Assembly (NCBI GenBank): GCA_037481615.1
Contig: JBBFLI010000001.1
DNA length: 64,000 bases
From: SpSt-501 sp037481615
Lineage (GTDB): Bacteria; Desulfobacterota; Desulfobacteria; Desulfobacterales; SpSt-501
Reading direction: 5' to 3' (one strand)
The notes below the pieces were generated by a model. It searched no databases and was not told the origin of the DNA. It saw only the letters and a list, made by a program, of their open reading frames with translations. How positions within the stretch are numbered: position 1 is the first letter of the stretch; every line of letters starts with the position of its first letter. The position numbers and the translations under genes are program-made. Positions 41,441-49,783 of this stretch are shown one piece after another.

Positions 41441-43114
41441 ATGGCCAAACGCAGCGACCTCATGATCCGCGGGCCCGAGCGGGCCCCCCACCGCTCGCTT
41501 CTCCGCGCCGAGGGCTTCACGGACTGGGAAATGGAACGGCCGATCATCGGCATCGCCAATTCCTTCAACGAAATCATCCCCGGGCACATGCACCTCGACA
41601 AGGTGGTGGAGGCGGTCAAGGCCGGCGTGTACGCGGCCGGGGGGACTCCGGTCGTCTTCAACACGATCGGGGTCTGCGACGGGATCGCCATGAACCACAT
41701 CGGCATGAAGTACTCGCTGCCCAGCCGGGAGCTCATCGCCGATTCGCTCGAGATCATGGCCATGGCCCACCCCTTCGACGGGCTCGTGCTCGTCGCCTCC
41801 TGCGACAAGATCATCCCCGGCATGCTGATCGCCGCCGCCCGGCTGAACCTGCCCTCCATCTTCCTGCCGGGGGGGCCGATGCTGCCGGGGCGCCACGGGG
41901 GCCGCGAAGTCGGGGTGGACAAGGTCTTCGAGGCCGTGGGCCGGGTCAGGGCCGGCACGCTGAGCGAGGGGGAACTGCGCGAACTCGAGTGCGCCGCCTG
42001 CCCCGGCGCCGGCTCGTGCGCGGGCATGTTCACCGCGAACACGATGAGCAACCTCGCCGAGGCGCTCGGCATGACGCTCCCCTACGGCGGGAGCGCGCCT
42101 GCGGTCTACGCCGAGCGGCTGTGGATCGCGAAGGAAACCGGGCAGGCGATCGTGCGCCTGGTCCAGCGGAACCTGCGGCCGCGGGACATCCTGACGCGGG
42201 AGGCCTTCGAGAACGCCATCGCCTGCGACATGGCGCTCGGGGGCTCGACGAACAGCGCCCTGCATCTCCCGGCGATCGCCTATTACGCCGGGGTGGAGCT
42301 CACGCTCTCCGACTTCGGGCGCTTCACGGAGACGACCCCGCACCTGACCACGCTCGCCCCCGCCGGACCGCACCATGTCGTCGACTTCTTCCACGCGGGA
42401 GGCATCCCGGCGATCCTGGCCGAGCTCCGGCGCGCCGGGCTCGTCCGCGAGAAGGCCCTGACCGTGACCGGTCTCCCGGTCGGCAGGATGCTGCGCCGCA
42501 TCCGCGCCGGCATCCGCGACGCCTCGGTGATCCGCGCCTGCAAGCACCCCGTGCACGCCACCGGCGGCCTGGCCGTTCTGCACGGCAATCTCGCCCCCGA
42601 GGGGGCGATCGTCAAGCAGGCCGCCGTGGCCGAGGAGATGCTCGACCACACCGGGCCGGCCCGGATCTTCGACTCCGAGGAGGAGGCCTTCCGGGCGATC
42701 ACGGGCGGCCGCATCCGCAAGGGGGATGTCGTCGTCGTGCGCTACGAGGGGCCGCGGGGCGGACCCGGCATGCAGGAGATGCTGTCGCCCACCGCGGCGC
42801 TCGCCGGGATGGGCCTGGACAAGGATGTAGCGCTCATCACCGACGGGCGCTTCTCCGGGGCGAGCCGCGGGTCGGCCGTGGGGCACATCTCCCCCGAAGC
42901 GGCCGCGCGCGGGCCGATCGCCGCCCTCGAGGAGGGCGACCTCGTGCACATCGACATCCCGGGCCGGCGGCTGGAGGTGAAACTGAGCGCTCGGGAGATC
43001 CGCCGCCGGCTGGCGGCCCTGCCGCCCTTCGAACCCAAGGTCCGCACCGGCTACCTCGCCCGCTACGCGCAGCTGGTCTCGAGCGCCGCGCAGGGGGCGG
43101 TGTTTCCCCGCTAG
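41441..43114 (+). CDS. ilvD: Dihydroxy-acid dehydratase IlvD
   Basis: 557 residues with an AGGAAAGG site upstream. Typical IlvD/Edd features: PIIGIANSFNEIIPGHMHL, GVCDGIAMNHIGMKYSLPSRELIADS, VASCDKIIPGML, ACPGAGSCAGMFTANTMSNLAEALGM and TDGRFSGASRGSAVGHISPEAA. The CDK and SCAGM cysteines bind the Fe-S cluster. It converts 2,3-dihydroxy-3-methylbutanoate or -pentanoate to the keto acids of valine and isoleucine synthesis. No other ilv gene is in the window. The stop overlaps the convergent J-domain gene by 4 bp. Confidence 0.95.
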   Translation: MAKRSDLMIRGPERAPHRSLLRAEGFTDWEMERPIIGIANSFNEIIPGHMHLDKVVEAVKAGVYAAGGTPVVFNTIGVCDGIAMNHIGMKYSLPSRELIADSLEIMAMAHPFDGLVLVASCDKIIPGMLIAAARLNLPSIFLPGGPMLPGRHGGREVGVDKVFEAVGRVRAGTLSEGELRELECAACPGAGSCAGMFTANTMSNLAEALGMTLPYGGSAPAVYAERLWIAKETGQAIVRLVQRNLRPRDILTREAFENAIACDMALGGSTNSALHLPAIAYYAGVELTLSDFGRFTETTPHLTTLAPAGPHHVVDFFHAGGIPAILAELRRAGLVREKALTVTGLPVGRMLRRIRAGIRDASVIRACKHPVHATGGLAVLHGNLAPEGAIVKQAAVAEEMLDHTGPARIFDSEEEAFRAITGGRIRKGDVVVVRYEGPRGGPGMQEMLSPTAALAGMGLDKDVALITDGRFSGASRGSAVGHISPEAAARGPIAALEEGDLVHIDIPGRRLEVKLSAREIRRRLAALPPFEPKVRTGYLARYAQLVSSAAQGAVFPR

Positions 43115-43881
43115 AGGCGCTCGTCTTCGTCCGCGAACGGCGGTTGCAGGCGACGCAGGGGGGTCGGCTGGGTCCAGCGGTTGAGCGCCCCCTCGTAGAA
43201 CCACTTGTCGGGGAAGCCGCGGCGGGTGGTGAAGACCGGCCGCTCCGCCCAGCGGATCAAATCCTCGTAGGCGTCCCGCAGCTTGCGGAAGAGGGCCGAG
43301 TCGCCCCCCTGGTCCGGGTGGACCTCCTTGGCCCGCCTCCGGAAGGCCCGCTTGATGATCTGCTGCAGGTTCGGGGAGTGCAGGTCGCGGGAGCGCAGCT
43401 TGAGGAAGGTGAGCGAACGGGCCATGCGGGCGGGTTCGCGCACCTCGAGCGGCCGCACGCAGTGGATGTCGCCCGGGATCGGACGGGCCTTGGAGAGAAC
43501 GAGGCGGGTGGCGAGGTAGCGCTTCTTCGTGCGCCGCACCTCCTCCCACCAGGCGTTCCCGAGATCGTTGAACATGCGGCAGAAATCGTCGACCGGCTTC
43601 TTCCCCCGGCGGCGGGGGTAGATGAAGCTCAGCAGATCCCGCGAGTCGTAAGGCAGCATGTCGAGCATGATGAGGGCGTCGGTGAAGTAGAAGGTGGCGT
43701 AGCGGATCTGGAGCGTCTGCAGCAGACCGGTGCGCATGTTGAGGTTGTTGCGCAGCTTCTGGCGGCATTCGATCGAGCAGTAGCGCCGGCGCTTCATGTT
43801 CTCGGTCGTGCCGCACGAAAGGCAGCGGCGGACGTCGCCGTTGCCGGAGGGGTAGGGCACAGGGGGGATCAGGGCACTCAT
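43111..43881 (-). CDS. J-domain protein with N-terminal zinc-finger-like motif
   Basis: 256 residues from ATG 43881 (MSALIPP; AAAAGGCG upstream). Residues ~18-45 carry CLSCGTTENMKRRRYCSIECRQKL, a Cys4 zinc-finger-like motif. The middle ~110 residues are an unrecognised, basic and aromatic helical domain. Near the C-terminus is a J-domain (AFRRRAKEVHPDQGGDSALFRKLRDAYEDL) with the HPD that activates DnaK. No Gly/Phe linker or CTD is present, so this is a type III-like J protein, probably recruiting DnaK to a specific client. The client is unknown. Confidence 0.82.
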   Translation of the reverse strand: MSALIPPVPYPSGNGDVRRCLSCGTTENMKRRRYCSIECRQKLRNNLNMRTGLLQTLQIRYATFYFTDALIMLDMLPYDSRDLLSFIYPRRRGKKPVDDFCRMFNDLGNAWWEEVRRTKKRYLATRLVLSKARPIPGDIHCVRPLEVREPARMARSLTFLKLRSRDLHSPNLQQIIKRAFRRRAKEVHPDQGGDSALFRKLRDAYEDLIRWAERPVFTTRRGFPDKWFYEGALNRWTQPTPLRRLQPPFADEDERL

Positions 43882-43970
43882 GGGGTCTCGCCTTTTGATC
43901 AAGCGCATTACCCTACCACGCGCTTCCCGCTTCCGTCAAAGCGGCCCGCCGGTCCGCTGAGCATCGCCCC

Positions 43971-45152
43971 ATGGGGTTTCTTGCGGCCGGGCTCGCTCTA
44001 TCCGGGTTGATCCACGCCGCGGTCGGCTGGTTCGCCGGCGACGGCTTCGGGATCCGCAGCCGTACCGGGCGCAGGCGGCTTGCGGTCGCGGCGGCGGCGC
44101 TCTCGCTTTCGTTCCCGGCGGGGTTTTTCCTGCTGCGCCTCCTGCCCTCGCCGCTCACGAGCGGGCTCTACCGTGTCACGGCCGCGGGCTTCGGGATGGC
44201 CGTCCACTTCGCGCTGGCCGCGGCGGCCTGGGGGGTCATCCGGCTTTTTCTGCCGCGCGCTTTTCCGGCCCCGTTTTTTCGCGCGGCCGCGGTCGGTCTC
44301 GCCGGGCTGACGCTTCTTGCCTGCGGCTTCGGGTTCTTCCGCGCCTTCCACCCGCAGGTGAAACGGCTCGCGGTCGCGATCGAGGGGCTTCCGGAGGCTT
44401 GGCAAGGGCGCCGTGTCGTCCAGCTCTCCGACGTGCATCTCGGGGTCTTCCACGGCGAGGGGTTTCTCGAGCGGCTGGTCGCGCAGGTGAACGCGCTTGC
44501 GCCGGATCTCGTCGTCATCACGGGCGACCTCTTCGACGGCATGGCCCGCGGGGCGGTCTCACGGTTCGTGCCCGGCCTGCGGCGGCTCCGGGCCGCGCAC
44601 GGCGTCTTCTTCGTCGCCGGCAACCACGAAGCCTACGCGGGCCTCGAGAGCTGCCGCGAAGCGGCCCGGGCGGCGGGCATCCGCGTTCTCGACCACGAGG
44701 CCGTCGAGGTCGAGGGTGTTCTTCTCGTCGGCGTCGCCTATCCCGGGGTCGACGATCCCGCGGAAATCCGCAACCTCCCCCCGGCCGAGGGCGGAAAGGG
44801 GAAACGGGCGCCGCGGATCCTGCTCTTCCACACCCCGACCGACATCCGCCGCGACCGCTTCGAAGACCGCAGGACGGCGACCTACTGGCGGCCGGACACC
44901 TCGTTCGCCTGGAGCCGTGCGTTGGGGGTGGATCTGCAGCTCTCCGGGCATACGCACCGCGGCCAGATCGTGCCCTTCCACCTCGCGACGGGATGGATCT
45001 GCCACGGGCTCGATCACGGCCTGCACCGGCGGCCGGGCTTTCTCCTCCACGTTTCGAGCGGGGTCGGCACCTGGGGGCCGCCCCTTCGCACCGCGGCAGC
45101 GGCCGAAATCGTGGAGATCACCCTCGAGGCCCCGCAACCGGCGGGCGATTGA
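43971..45152 (+). CDS. Membrane-anchored calcineurin-like metallophosphoesterase
   Basis: 393 residues. About four N-terminal transmembrane helices (first ~125 residues), then a YaeI-type phosphoesterase with VQLSDVHLGV, VITGDLFDG, FVAGNHEAY, LLFHTPTD and QLSGHTHRGQIVPF, which supply the two-metal site. The catalytic domain sits after the last helix. Relatives cleave phospholipid-linked or nucleotide phosphoesters (for example UDP-diacylglucosamine pyrophosphatase or UMP-type hydrolases). The substrate is not determined. It is divergent from the J-domain gene. Confidence 0.9.
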   Translation: MGFLAAGLALSGLIHAAVGWFAGDGFGIRSRTGRRRLAVAAAALSLSFPAGFFLLRLLPSPLTSGLYRVTAAGFGMAVHFALAAAAWGVIRLFLPRAFPAPFFRAAAVGLAGLTLLACGFGFFRAFHPQVKRLAVAIEGLPEAWQGRRVVQLSDVHLGVFHGEGFLERLVAQVNALAPDLVVITGDLFDGMARGAVSRFVPGLRRLRAAHGVFFVAGNHEAYAGLESCREAARAAGIRVLDHEAVEVEGVLLVGVAYPGVDDPAEIRNLPPAEGGKGKRAPRILLFHTPTDIRRDRFEDRRTATYWRPDTSFAWSRALGVDLQLSGHTHRGQIVPFHLATGWICHGLDHGLHRRPGFLLHVSSGVGTWGPPLRTAAAAEIVEITLEAPQPAGD

Positions 45153-45216
45153 CAGGGATCGAGCGATATAGGAACATGACCCATCCCGTACGGAGCACCG
45201 CGTCAAGGGGGCGACG

Positions 45217-45612
45217 ATGGAGCGAATGGAGTTCAAGACCATCCGCAAGACGCTGGAGATGACGCAGAAGGAGATCGCGCAGGTTCTCGCCGTCTCGCTC
45301 AAGGCCGTTCACAGCTACGAGCAGGGCTGGCGGACGGTGCCCCCGGCCGTGGAGCGTCAGCTCTACCTTCTGCTCGCCCGCAAGGCCGGTGCGCGAAACG
45401 GCCCGGCGTGCTGGGAGGCGAAGGGCTGCCCGCCCGAGAAGCGCAGCTCCTGCCCCGCCGGCCGCTGGGACAGCGGCGATCTCTGCTGGGCGATCACCGG
45501 GACCCTCTGCGGGGGCGAAGACCGCGGGAGCTGGCGGGAGAAGATGTCCGCCTGCCGCGTCTGCCCGGTCTTCGCCGCCCGCGTGCCCCTTGCGTCCCTC
45601 GGTCTTTCATGA
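45217..45612 (+). CDS. HTH-XRE regulator with two-CW cysteine domain
   Basis: 131 residues. The N-terminal ~55 residues form an XRE helix-turn-helix (KTIRKTLEMTQKEIAQVLAVSLKAVHSYEQG). The C-terminal part is a two-CW domain, with Cys-Trp motifs and conserved cysteines: ACWEAKGCPPEKRSSCPAG, LCWAITGTLCGG and MSACRVCPVF. Such domains bind metal or sense redox in deltaproteobacterial signalling proteins. The stop overlaps the metX start (ATGA), so it is co-translated with metX-metW. That suggests local control of methionine synthesis (inference). Confidence 0.82.
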   Translation: MERMEFKTIRKTLEMTQKEIAQVLAVSLKAVHSYEQGWRTVPPAVERQLYLLLARKAGARNGPACWEAKGCPPEKRSSCPAGRWDSGDLCWAITGTLCGGEDRGSWREKMSACRVCPVFAARVPLASLGLS

Positions 45613-46796
45613 GCGAATACATCGAGCATGACCGCAACGGGGCCTCGGTCGGCCTCGTCCGCAAGCAGTTCTTCACCTTCGCCCATCCCCCGGAGAGCCT
45701 GCGGCTCGAGAGCGGCGCCCGGCTCGGCCCCGTCACCCTCGCCTACGAGACCTGCGGCCGGCTGTCGCCGGCGAAGGACAACGCCGTGCTCGTGCTGCAC
45801 GCGCTCTCGGGGGACTCGCACGTCGCCGGCGTGTACACCCCCGAGGATGAAAAGCCCGGCTGGTGGGATTTCATGGTGGGGCCCGGCAAGGGGATCGACA
45901 CGGAGCGCTATTTCGTCGTCTGCTCGAACGTGATCGGCGGCTGCGCGGGCTCGACCGGCCCGGGCTCCCCCCGCCCGGACACCGGGCGGCCCTACGGCCT
46001 CGATTTTCCGGTGGTCACCATCGGCGACATGGTGGCGGCCCAGAAGGCGCTGATCGACCACCTCGGGATCCGCCGCCTGCTCTGTGTGGTGGGCGGCTCG
46101 ATCGGCGGCATGCAGGTCCTCGAGTGGACCGTGCGCTACCCGGAGCGCGTCGCTTCGGCCATCGCGCTCGCCACGACGATGAGGCACTCGGCGCTCGCGA
46201 TCGCCTTCAACGAGGTCGCCCGCCAGGCGATCATGGCCGACCCCCACTGGAACCGCGGCGATTATTACGACGGCCCGAAGCCCGCGACGGGGCTTGCCGT
46301 CGCGCGCATGATCGGGCACATCACCTACCTCTCCGACGAGGCCATGCGCCTGAAATTCGGGCGCCGGCTGCAGGACAAGAGCGATTTTTCCTTCAACTTC
46401 GACGCCGATTTCCAGGTCGAGAGCTACCTGCGCTACCAGGGACGCAAGTTCGTCGACCGCTTCGACGCGAACTCCTTTCTCTATATCACCAAGGCGGCCG
46501 ACTACTACGATCTCATCCTCCAGCACGGCGCGGGCTCGGCCGTGCGGGCCTTCGCCAAGGCCCGCGCCCGGTTCCTCGTGATTTCCTTCACCTCGGACTG
46601 GCTCTACCCGACCTACCAGTCCCGCGAAATCGTCAAGGCGCTCAAGAAGAACGGCCTGGATGTCAGCTTCTGCGAAATCGAGGCCGACTGGGGGCACGAC
46701 GCGTTTCTCCTGCCCAACCCGCGGCTTTCGGCGCTGATCCACGGCTTTCTGGAAAGGGTCCTGCGTGAAGTCCGAACCTCACCGGATGCGCTATGA
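45609..46796 (+). CDS. metX: Homoserine O-acetyltransferase MetX
   Basis: 395 residues from ATG 45609. Alpha/beta hydrolase with LVLHALSGDSHVAG, CSNVIGGCAGSTGPGSP, the nucleophile elbow VVGGSIGGMQVLEW, FTSDWLYPTYQSREIV (catalytic Asp) and the ADWGHDAFLLP His. It acetylates L-homoserine with acetyl-CoA at the first step of methionine synthesis; an acyl preference for succinyl-CoA cannot be excluded from sequence alone. It is flanked by the two-CW regulator and metW. Confidence 0.95.
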   Translation: MSEYIEHDRNGASVGLVRKQFFTFAHPPESLRLESGARLGPVTLAYETCGRLSPAKDNAVLVLHALSGDSHVAGVYTPEDEKPGWWDFMVGPGKGIDTERYFVVCSNVIGGCAGSTGPGSPRPDTGRPYGLDFPVVTIGDMVAAQKALIDHLGIRRLLCVVGGSIGGMQVLEWTVRYPERVASAIALATTMRHSALAIAFNEVARQAIMADPHWNRGDYYDGPKPATGLAVARMIGHITYLSDEAMRLKFGRRLQDKSDFSFNFDADFQVESYLRYQGRKFVDRFDANSFLYITKAADYYDLILQHGAGSAVRAFAKARARFLVISFTSDWLYPTYQSREIVKALKKNGLDVSFCEIEADWGHDAFLLPNPRLSALIHGFLERVLREVRTSPDAL

Positions 46797-47382
46797 TCTG
46801 CAGATCATCGCCTCGTGGATCGACCCCGGATCCCATGTCATGGATCTCGGCTGCGGCGAGGGCGAGCTGCTCAGTTACCTGATCGCCCGCAAGGGGGTGC
46901 GCGGCGAAGGGATCGAGAAAAACGAGGAAAAGGTCGCCCATTGCATCGAAAAGGGGCTCTCCGTCCTGCAGGGCGACATGAACGAGGAGGTGCTCGACTA
47001 CCCCGAGAACCGCTTCGACTACGTGATCCTCAGCCAGACCCTGCAGCAGGTCTACGAACCCGACGCCCTCATCCGCGCCATGCTGCGCATCGGGCGCCGG
47101 GGCATCGTGAGCTTCCCCAACTTCAGCCACTGGGGGATCCGCCTGCAGGTCTTCTTCACCGGCTACGCCCCGGTCTCCCGTCAGCTCCCCTACCAGTGGT
47201 ACGACACGCCGAACATCCGCGTGATCACGCTCAACGACTTCCGGCGCTTCATCCGGCAGATCGGCCTGCGGGTTCTCAAGGAAGCCGCGATCGACACCCA
47301 CTCCGAGGACCGCTACGGCCGAATCGTGCGCGTTCTGCCCAACCTGCGGGCGACCTACGGCATCTTCATGATCGGGAAATAG
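46765..47382 (+). CDS. metW: MetW, methionine biosynthesis methyltransferase-fold protein
   Basis: 205 residues from GTG 46765 (GGAAAGG upstream), overlapping metX by 32 bp. SAM-binding motif VMDLGCGEGELLSYL, the GIEKNEEKV loop, and the MetW-specific SFPNFSHWGIRLQVFFTG and LPYQWYDTPNIRVITLNDF. MetW is strictly linked to MetX and is needed for full acetyltransferase activity in several proteobacteria. Confidence 0.93.
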   Translation: MKSEPHRMRYDLQIIASWIDPGSHVMDLGCGEGELLSYLIARKGVRGEGIEKNEEKVAHCIEKGLSVLQGDMNEEVLDYPENRFDYVILSQTLQQVYEPDALIRAMLRIGRRGIVSFPNFSHWGIRLQVFFTGYAPVSRQLPYQWYDTPNIRVITLNDFRRFIRQIGLRVLKEAAIDTHSEDRYGRIVRVLPNLRATYGIFMIGK

Positions 47383-47402
47383 CCTCGGGGCGGCCCCCGA
47401 GG
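47383..47402 (+). other. GC hairpin between metW and the MOSC gene
   Basis: A perfect 8-bp stem (CCTCGGGG, loop CGGC, CCCCGAGG) begins right after the metW stop. There is no T-tract, so it is not a convincing intrinsic terminator; it may protect the metW 3' end. Confidence 0.4.
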
Positions 47403-47428
47403 CGCCGCGAGGGAAAGGAAGGCCGCGG

Positions 47429-47866
47429 ATGAAAATCGTCTCCATCGCCGTCAGCCGCAAGAAAGGAACCCCCAAGACGCCGGTCGCCGAGGCGCGCCTC
47501 AGCCCCGAGCACGGCCTCGAGGGGGACGCCCACGCGGGGCCGGGCCACCGGCAGGTCAGCCTGCTGGCGGCCGAGAGCCTCGAGGGGGCGCGCCACCGGG
47601 GGCTCGAGGTCTCCTTCGGCGATTTCGCCGAGAACATCGCCACGGTGGGGATCGACTGGAAAACCGTGCCCGTCGGGACCCGGGTGCGGCTGGGCCCCGA
47701 GGCCGTCCTCGAGATCACCCAGATCGGCAAGGAGTGCCACAGCCGCTGCGCGATCTTCTACAAGGCAGGCGACTGCATCATGCCCCGCGAGGGGGTCTTC
47801 GCCCGGGTCGTCCAGGGCGGGACCGTGCGCGTCGGGGACGAGGTCCGGATCGGGCCGGAGGGCTAA
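47429..47866 (+). CDS. MOSC-domain protein
   Basis: 145 residues, just one MOSC domain: GLEGDAHAGPGHRQVSLLAAES, FAENIATVGIDW, RVRLGPEAVLEITQIGKECHSRC. The conserved cysteine lies in the KECHSRC segment. Stand-alone MOSC proteins of this length are found near molybdenum-cofactor genes and may handle sulfur transfer or the cofactor itself. No moa/moe genes are in the window. Its stop codon is embedded in the predicted motA promoter. Confidence 0.88.
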   Translation: MKIVSIAVSRKKGTPKTPVAEARLSPEHGLEGDAHAGPGHRQVSLLAAESLEGARHRGLEVSFGDFAENIATVGIDWKTVPVGTRVRLGPEAVLEITQIGKECHSRCAIFYKAGDCIMPREGVFARVVQGGTVRVGDEVRIGPEG

Positions 47867-47891
47867 AGTCCGCCCGGGGCGATACCGATAA
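47864..47891 (+). promoter_or_regulatory. Sigma-28 (FliA)-type promoter of motAB
   Basis: TAAA (47864-47867, part of the MOSC stop codon), 16 bp, then ACCGATAA (47884-47891), against the FliA consensus TAAA-N15-GCCGATAA. It lies 82 bp before motA, which is a flagellar class III gene in many bacteria. Confidence 0.65.
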
Positions 47892-47973
47892 TGAGAATGC
47901 AAGAGCCGTTGGGATCCGAATTCCACGCCCGGGTCGCCGGGGGGGTGCTGTTTCAGCCGGCGAGAGGTCTCGC

Positions 47974-48828
47974 GTGTTCGTCATCATCGGGTTCGCCGTC
48001 GTCCTGCTGTCCGTGCTGGGGGGGTTCGCCGAGGCGGGCGGCCCCTTCATGGTGCTCGTGCAACCGGCGGAATTCATTATCATCGCGGGCGCCGGCCTGG
48101 GGGCTCTGCTCGCCTCCGCCCCCAAGAACATCCTGCAGAAGATCTTCGCCAAGACGCTTGCCGCCCTGAAGGGCAAGACGGTCACCAAGTCGACCTACCT
48201 CTCCGTGCTCAAGCTCCTCTACGAGCTCCTCTACATGGCCCAGAAAGAGGGCCTGATCGCCCTCGAAAAACACATCGAGTCGCCCGCCGAGAGCGCGATC
48301 TTCTCCAAGTACCCGGACATCCTGGCGCACGAGGAGCTGATCGCCTTCATGACCGACACCTTCCGCATGGTGATCATCGGCGGCATCGCCTCCCACGACC
48401 TCGAAGCCCTGATGGAGAGCGACATCGACACCCAGCACAACGAGGTGAAAAAGCCGAGCCAGGTGCTCTCCAAGATCGGCGACACCATGCCGGGGCTGGG
48501 CATCGTGGCCGCGGTCCTGGGCATCGTCATCACCATGCAGGCGATCGACGGCCCGGCCGGCGAGATCGGGAAAAAGGTCGCCGCCGCCCTCGTGGGGACT
48601 TTCCTGGGGATTCTCCTCTGCTACGGCTTCATCCAGCCGCTCGCCTCCAACCTGGACATTTCCGGGGAGAAGGAGATCCAGGTCTTCGAGGTGGTCAAGA
48701 ACGCGATTTCGGCCTTCGCCCGGGGCTTCAGCCCGCTCGTCTGCGTCGAGTTCGCCCGCCGCAGCATCCCCAGCGAATCGCGGCCGGAGTTCGCGGAGAT
48801 GGAAACCCACGTCAAGGAGAAGAATTGA
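47974..48828 (+). CDS. motA: Flagellar motor stator protein MotA
   Basis: 284 residues from GTG 47974 (GAGAGG upstream). Four transmembrane helices with the large cytoplasmic loop after the second. Motifs include VQPAEFIIIAGAGLGALL, the DTMPGLGIVAAVLGIVITMQAIDGP helix, and VGTFLGILLCYGFIQPLA. It forms the proton-driven stator with MotB. The gene sits alone with motB here, away from other flagellar genes. It has a TTGA overlap with motB. Confidence 0.94.
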   Translation: MFVIIGFAVVLLSVLGGFAEAGGPFMVLVQPAEFIIIAGAGLGALLASAPKNILQKIFAKTLAALKGKTVTKSTYLSVLKLLYELLYMAQKEGLIALEKHIESPAESAIFSKYPDILAHEELIAFMTDTFRMVIIGGIASHDLEALMESDIDTQHNEVKKPSQVLSKIGDTMPGLGIVAAVLGIVITMQAIDGPAGEIGKKVAAALVGTFLGILLCYGFIQPLASNLDISGEKEIQVFEVVKNAISAFARGFSPLVCVEFARRSIPSESRPEFAEMETHVKEKN

Positions 48829-49691
48829 GCGAAAGCGACAAGATCGTCGTCCGCAAGGTGAAGAAGCGCGGGGGGCACGAAGGCCACCACGGCGGGGCCT
48901 GGAAGGTGGCCTACGCCGATTTCGTGACCGCGATGATGGCGCTCTTCATCGTGCTGTGGATCATCGCCCACAACGCGGCCATCCGCGAGTCGGTGGCGCT
49001 CTATTTCCGCGACCCCGGCGCGGTCCACAAGACGGCCTCGGGCGTGATGAACGGGGTGAACGGGATCCGGCCCTTCACCGACTCGAAGATCCACGTGCCC
49101 CCGATCCAGTCGGAGTCGGCCGACGAGGAGAAGAAGCGCGAGGCCGAGGTCCTGCGCGAGGAGGGGGAGCGGCTCAAGGAGGCGATCGCCGCCCTTCCCG
49201 ATCTCGCCCGGTTCAAGGACCAGATCCAGATCACCCTGACGAAGGAGGGCCTGCGGATCGAACTGATCGAGCAGTCCGAGGGGCTCTTCTTCGACATCGG
49301 CAGCGCCCGGCTCAAGCCCGACGCGGTCGCCCTGTTGCGCCTGATCGCCTCGCGGATCGGGCAGGTGCCCAACGAGGTGGTCATCGAGGGGCACACCGAC
49401 AGCCGCCCCTATGCCGGCGCGGGCTACAACAACTGGGACCTGAGCACCGACCGCGCCAACGCGGCGCGCCGCGTCCTCGAGAACGGCGGCGTGCGCGACC
49501 GGCAGATCACCAGCGTGAACGGCTACGCCGACCGCCGCCTGAAAAACCCCGCCCGGCCCTTCGATTACTCGAACCGCCGCGTGACCATCCTGGTCGCCTT
49601 CGGCGCCGCCGGCCGGGAGGGGACCCACGCCGCCGCCGGCTCCCCGGAGCCCCCCCGGCGCGGTCCCGAAAAGCCGCTGGGCAAAAGCTGA
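48825..49691 (+). CDS. motB: Flagellar motor stator protein MotB (OmpA-like)
   Basis: 288 residues with a TTG start overlapping the motA stop (TTGA) after AAGGAG. Short N-terminal tail (GGHEGHHGGAWKVAYADF), one transmembrane helix with the proton-carrying Asp (ADFVTAMMALFIVLWII), a plug/linker, and the C-terminal OmpA peptidoglycan-binding domain (VIEGHTDSRPYAGAGYNNWDLSTDRANAARRVL). It anchors the stator to the cell wall. Confidence 0.94.
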   Translation: MSESDKIVVRKVKKRGGHEGHHGGAWKVAYADFVTAMMALFIVLWIIAHNAAIRESVALYFRDPGAVHKTASGVMNGVNGIRPFTDSKIHVPPIQSESADEEKKREAEVLREEGERLKEAIAALPDLARFKDQIQITLTKEGLRIELIEQSEGLFFDIGSARLKPDAVALLRLIASRIGQVPNEVVIEGHTDSRPYAGAGYNNWDLSTDRANAARRVLENGGVRDRQITSVNGYADRRLKNPARPFDYSNRRVTILVAFGAAGREGTHAAAGSPEPPRRGPEKPLGKS

Positions 49692-49783
49692 CGCCCGGCG
49701 CTTTGACGCCGACCGCCCCTTGCCGCTAGAGGATCCGCGGCTTCCCGCCCCCGCCCCGCCCCCCCTCCCCGGAGGTGACGGCC

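Noticed and set aside
45149..45172. TTGACA followed by TATAGG as a promoter for the HTH-metXW operon
   Set aside because: The spacing is only 12 bp, and no other hexamer at 16-18 bp is convincing.
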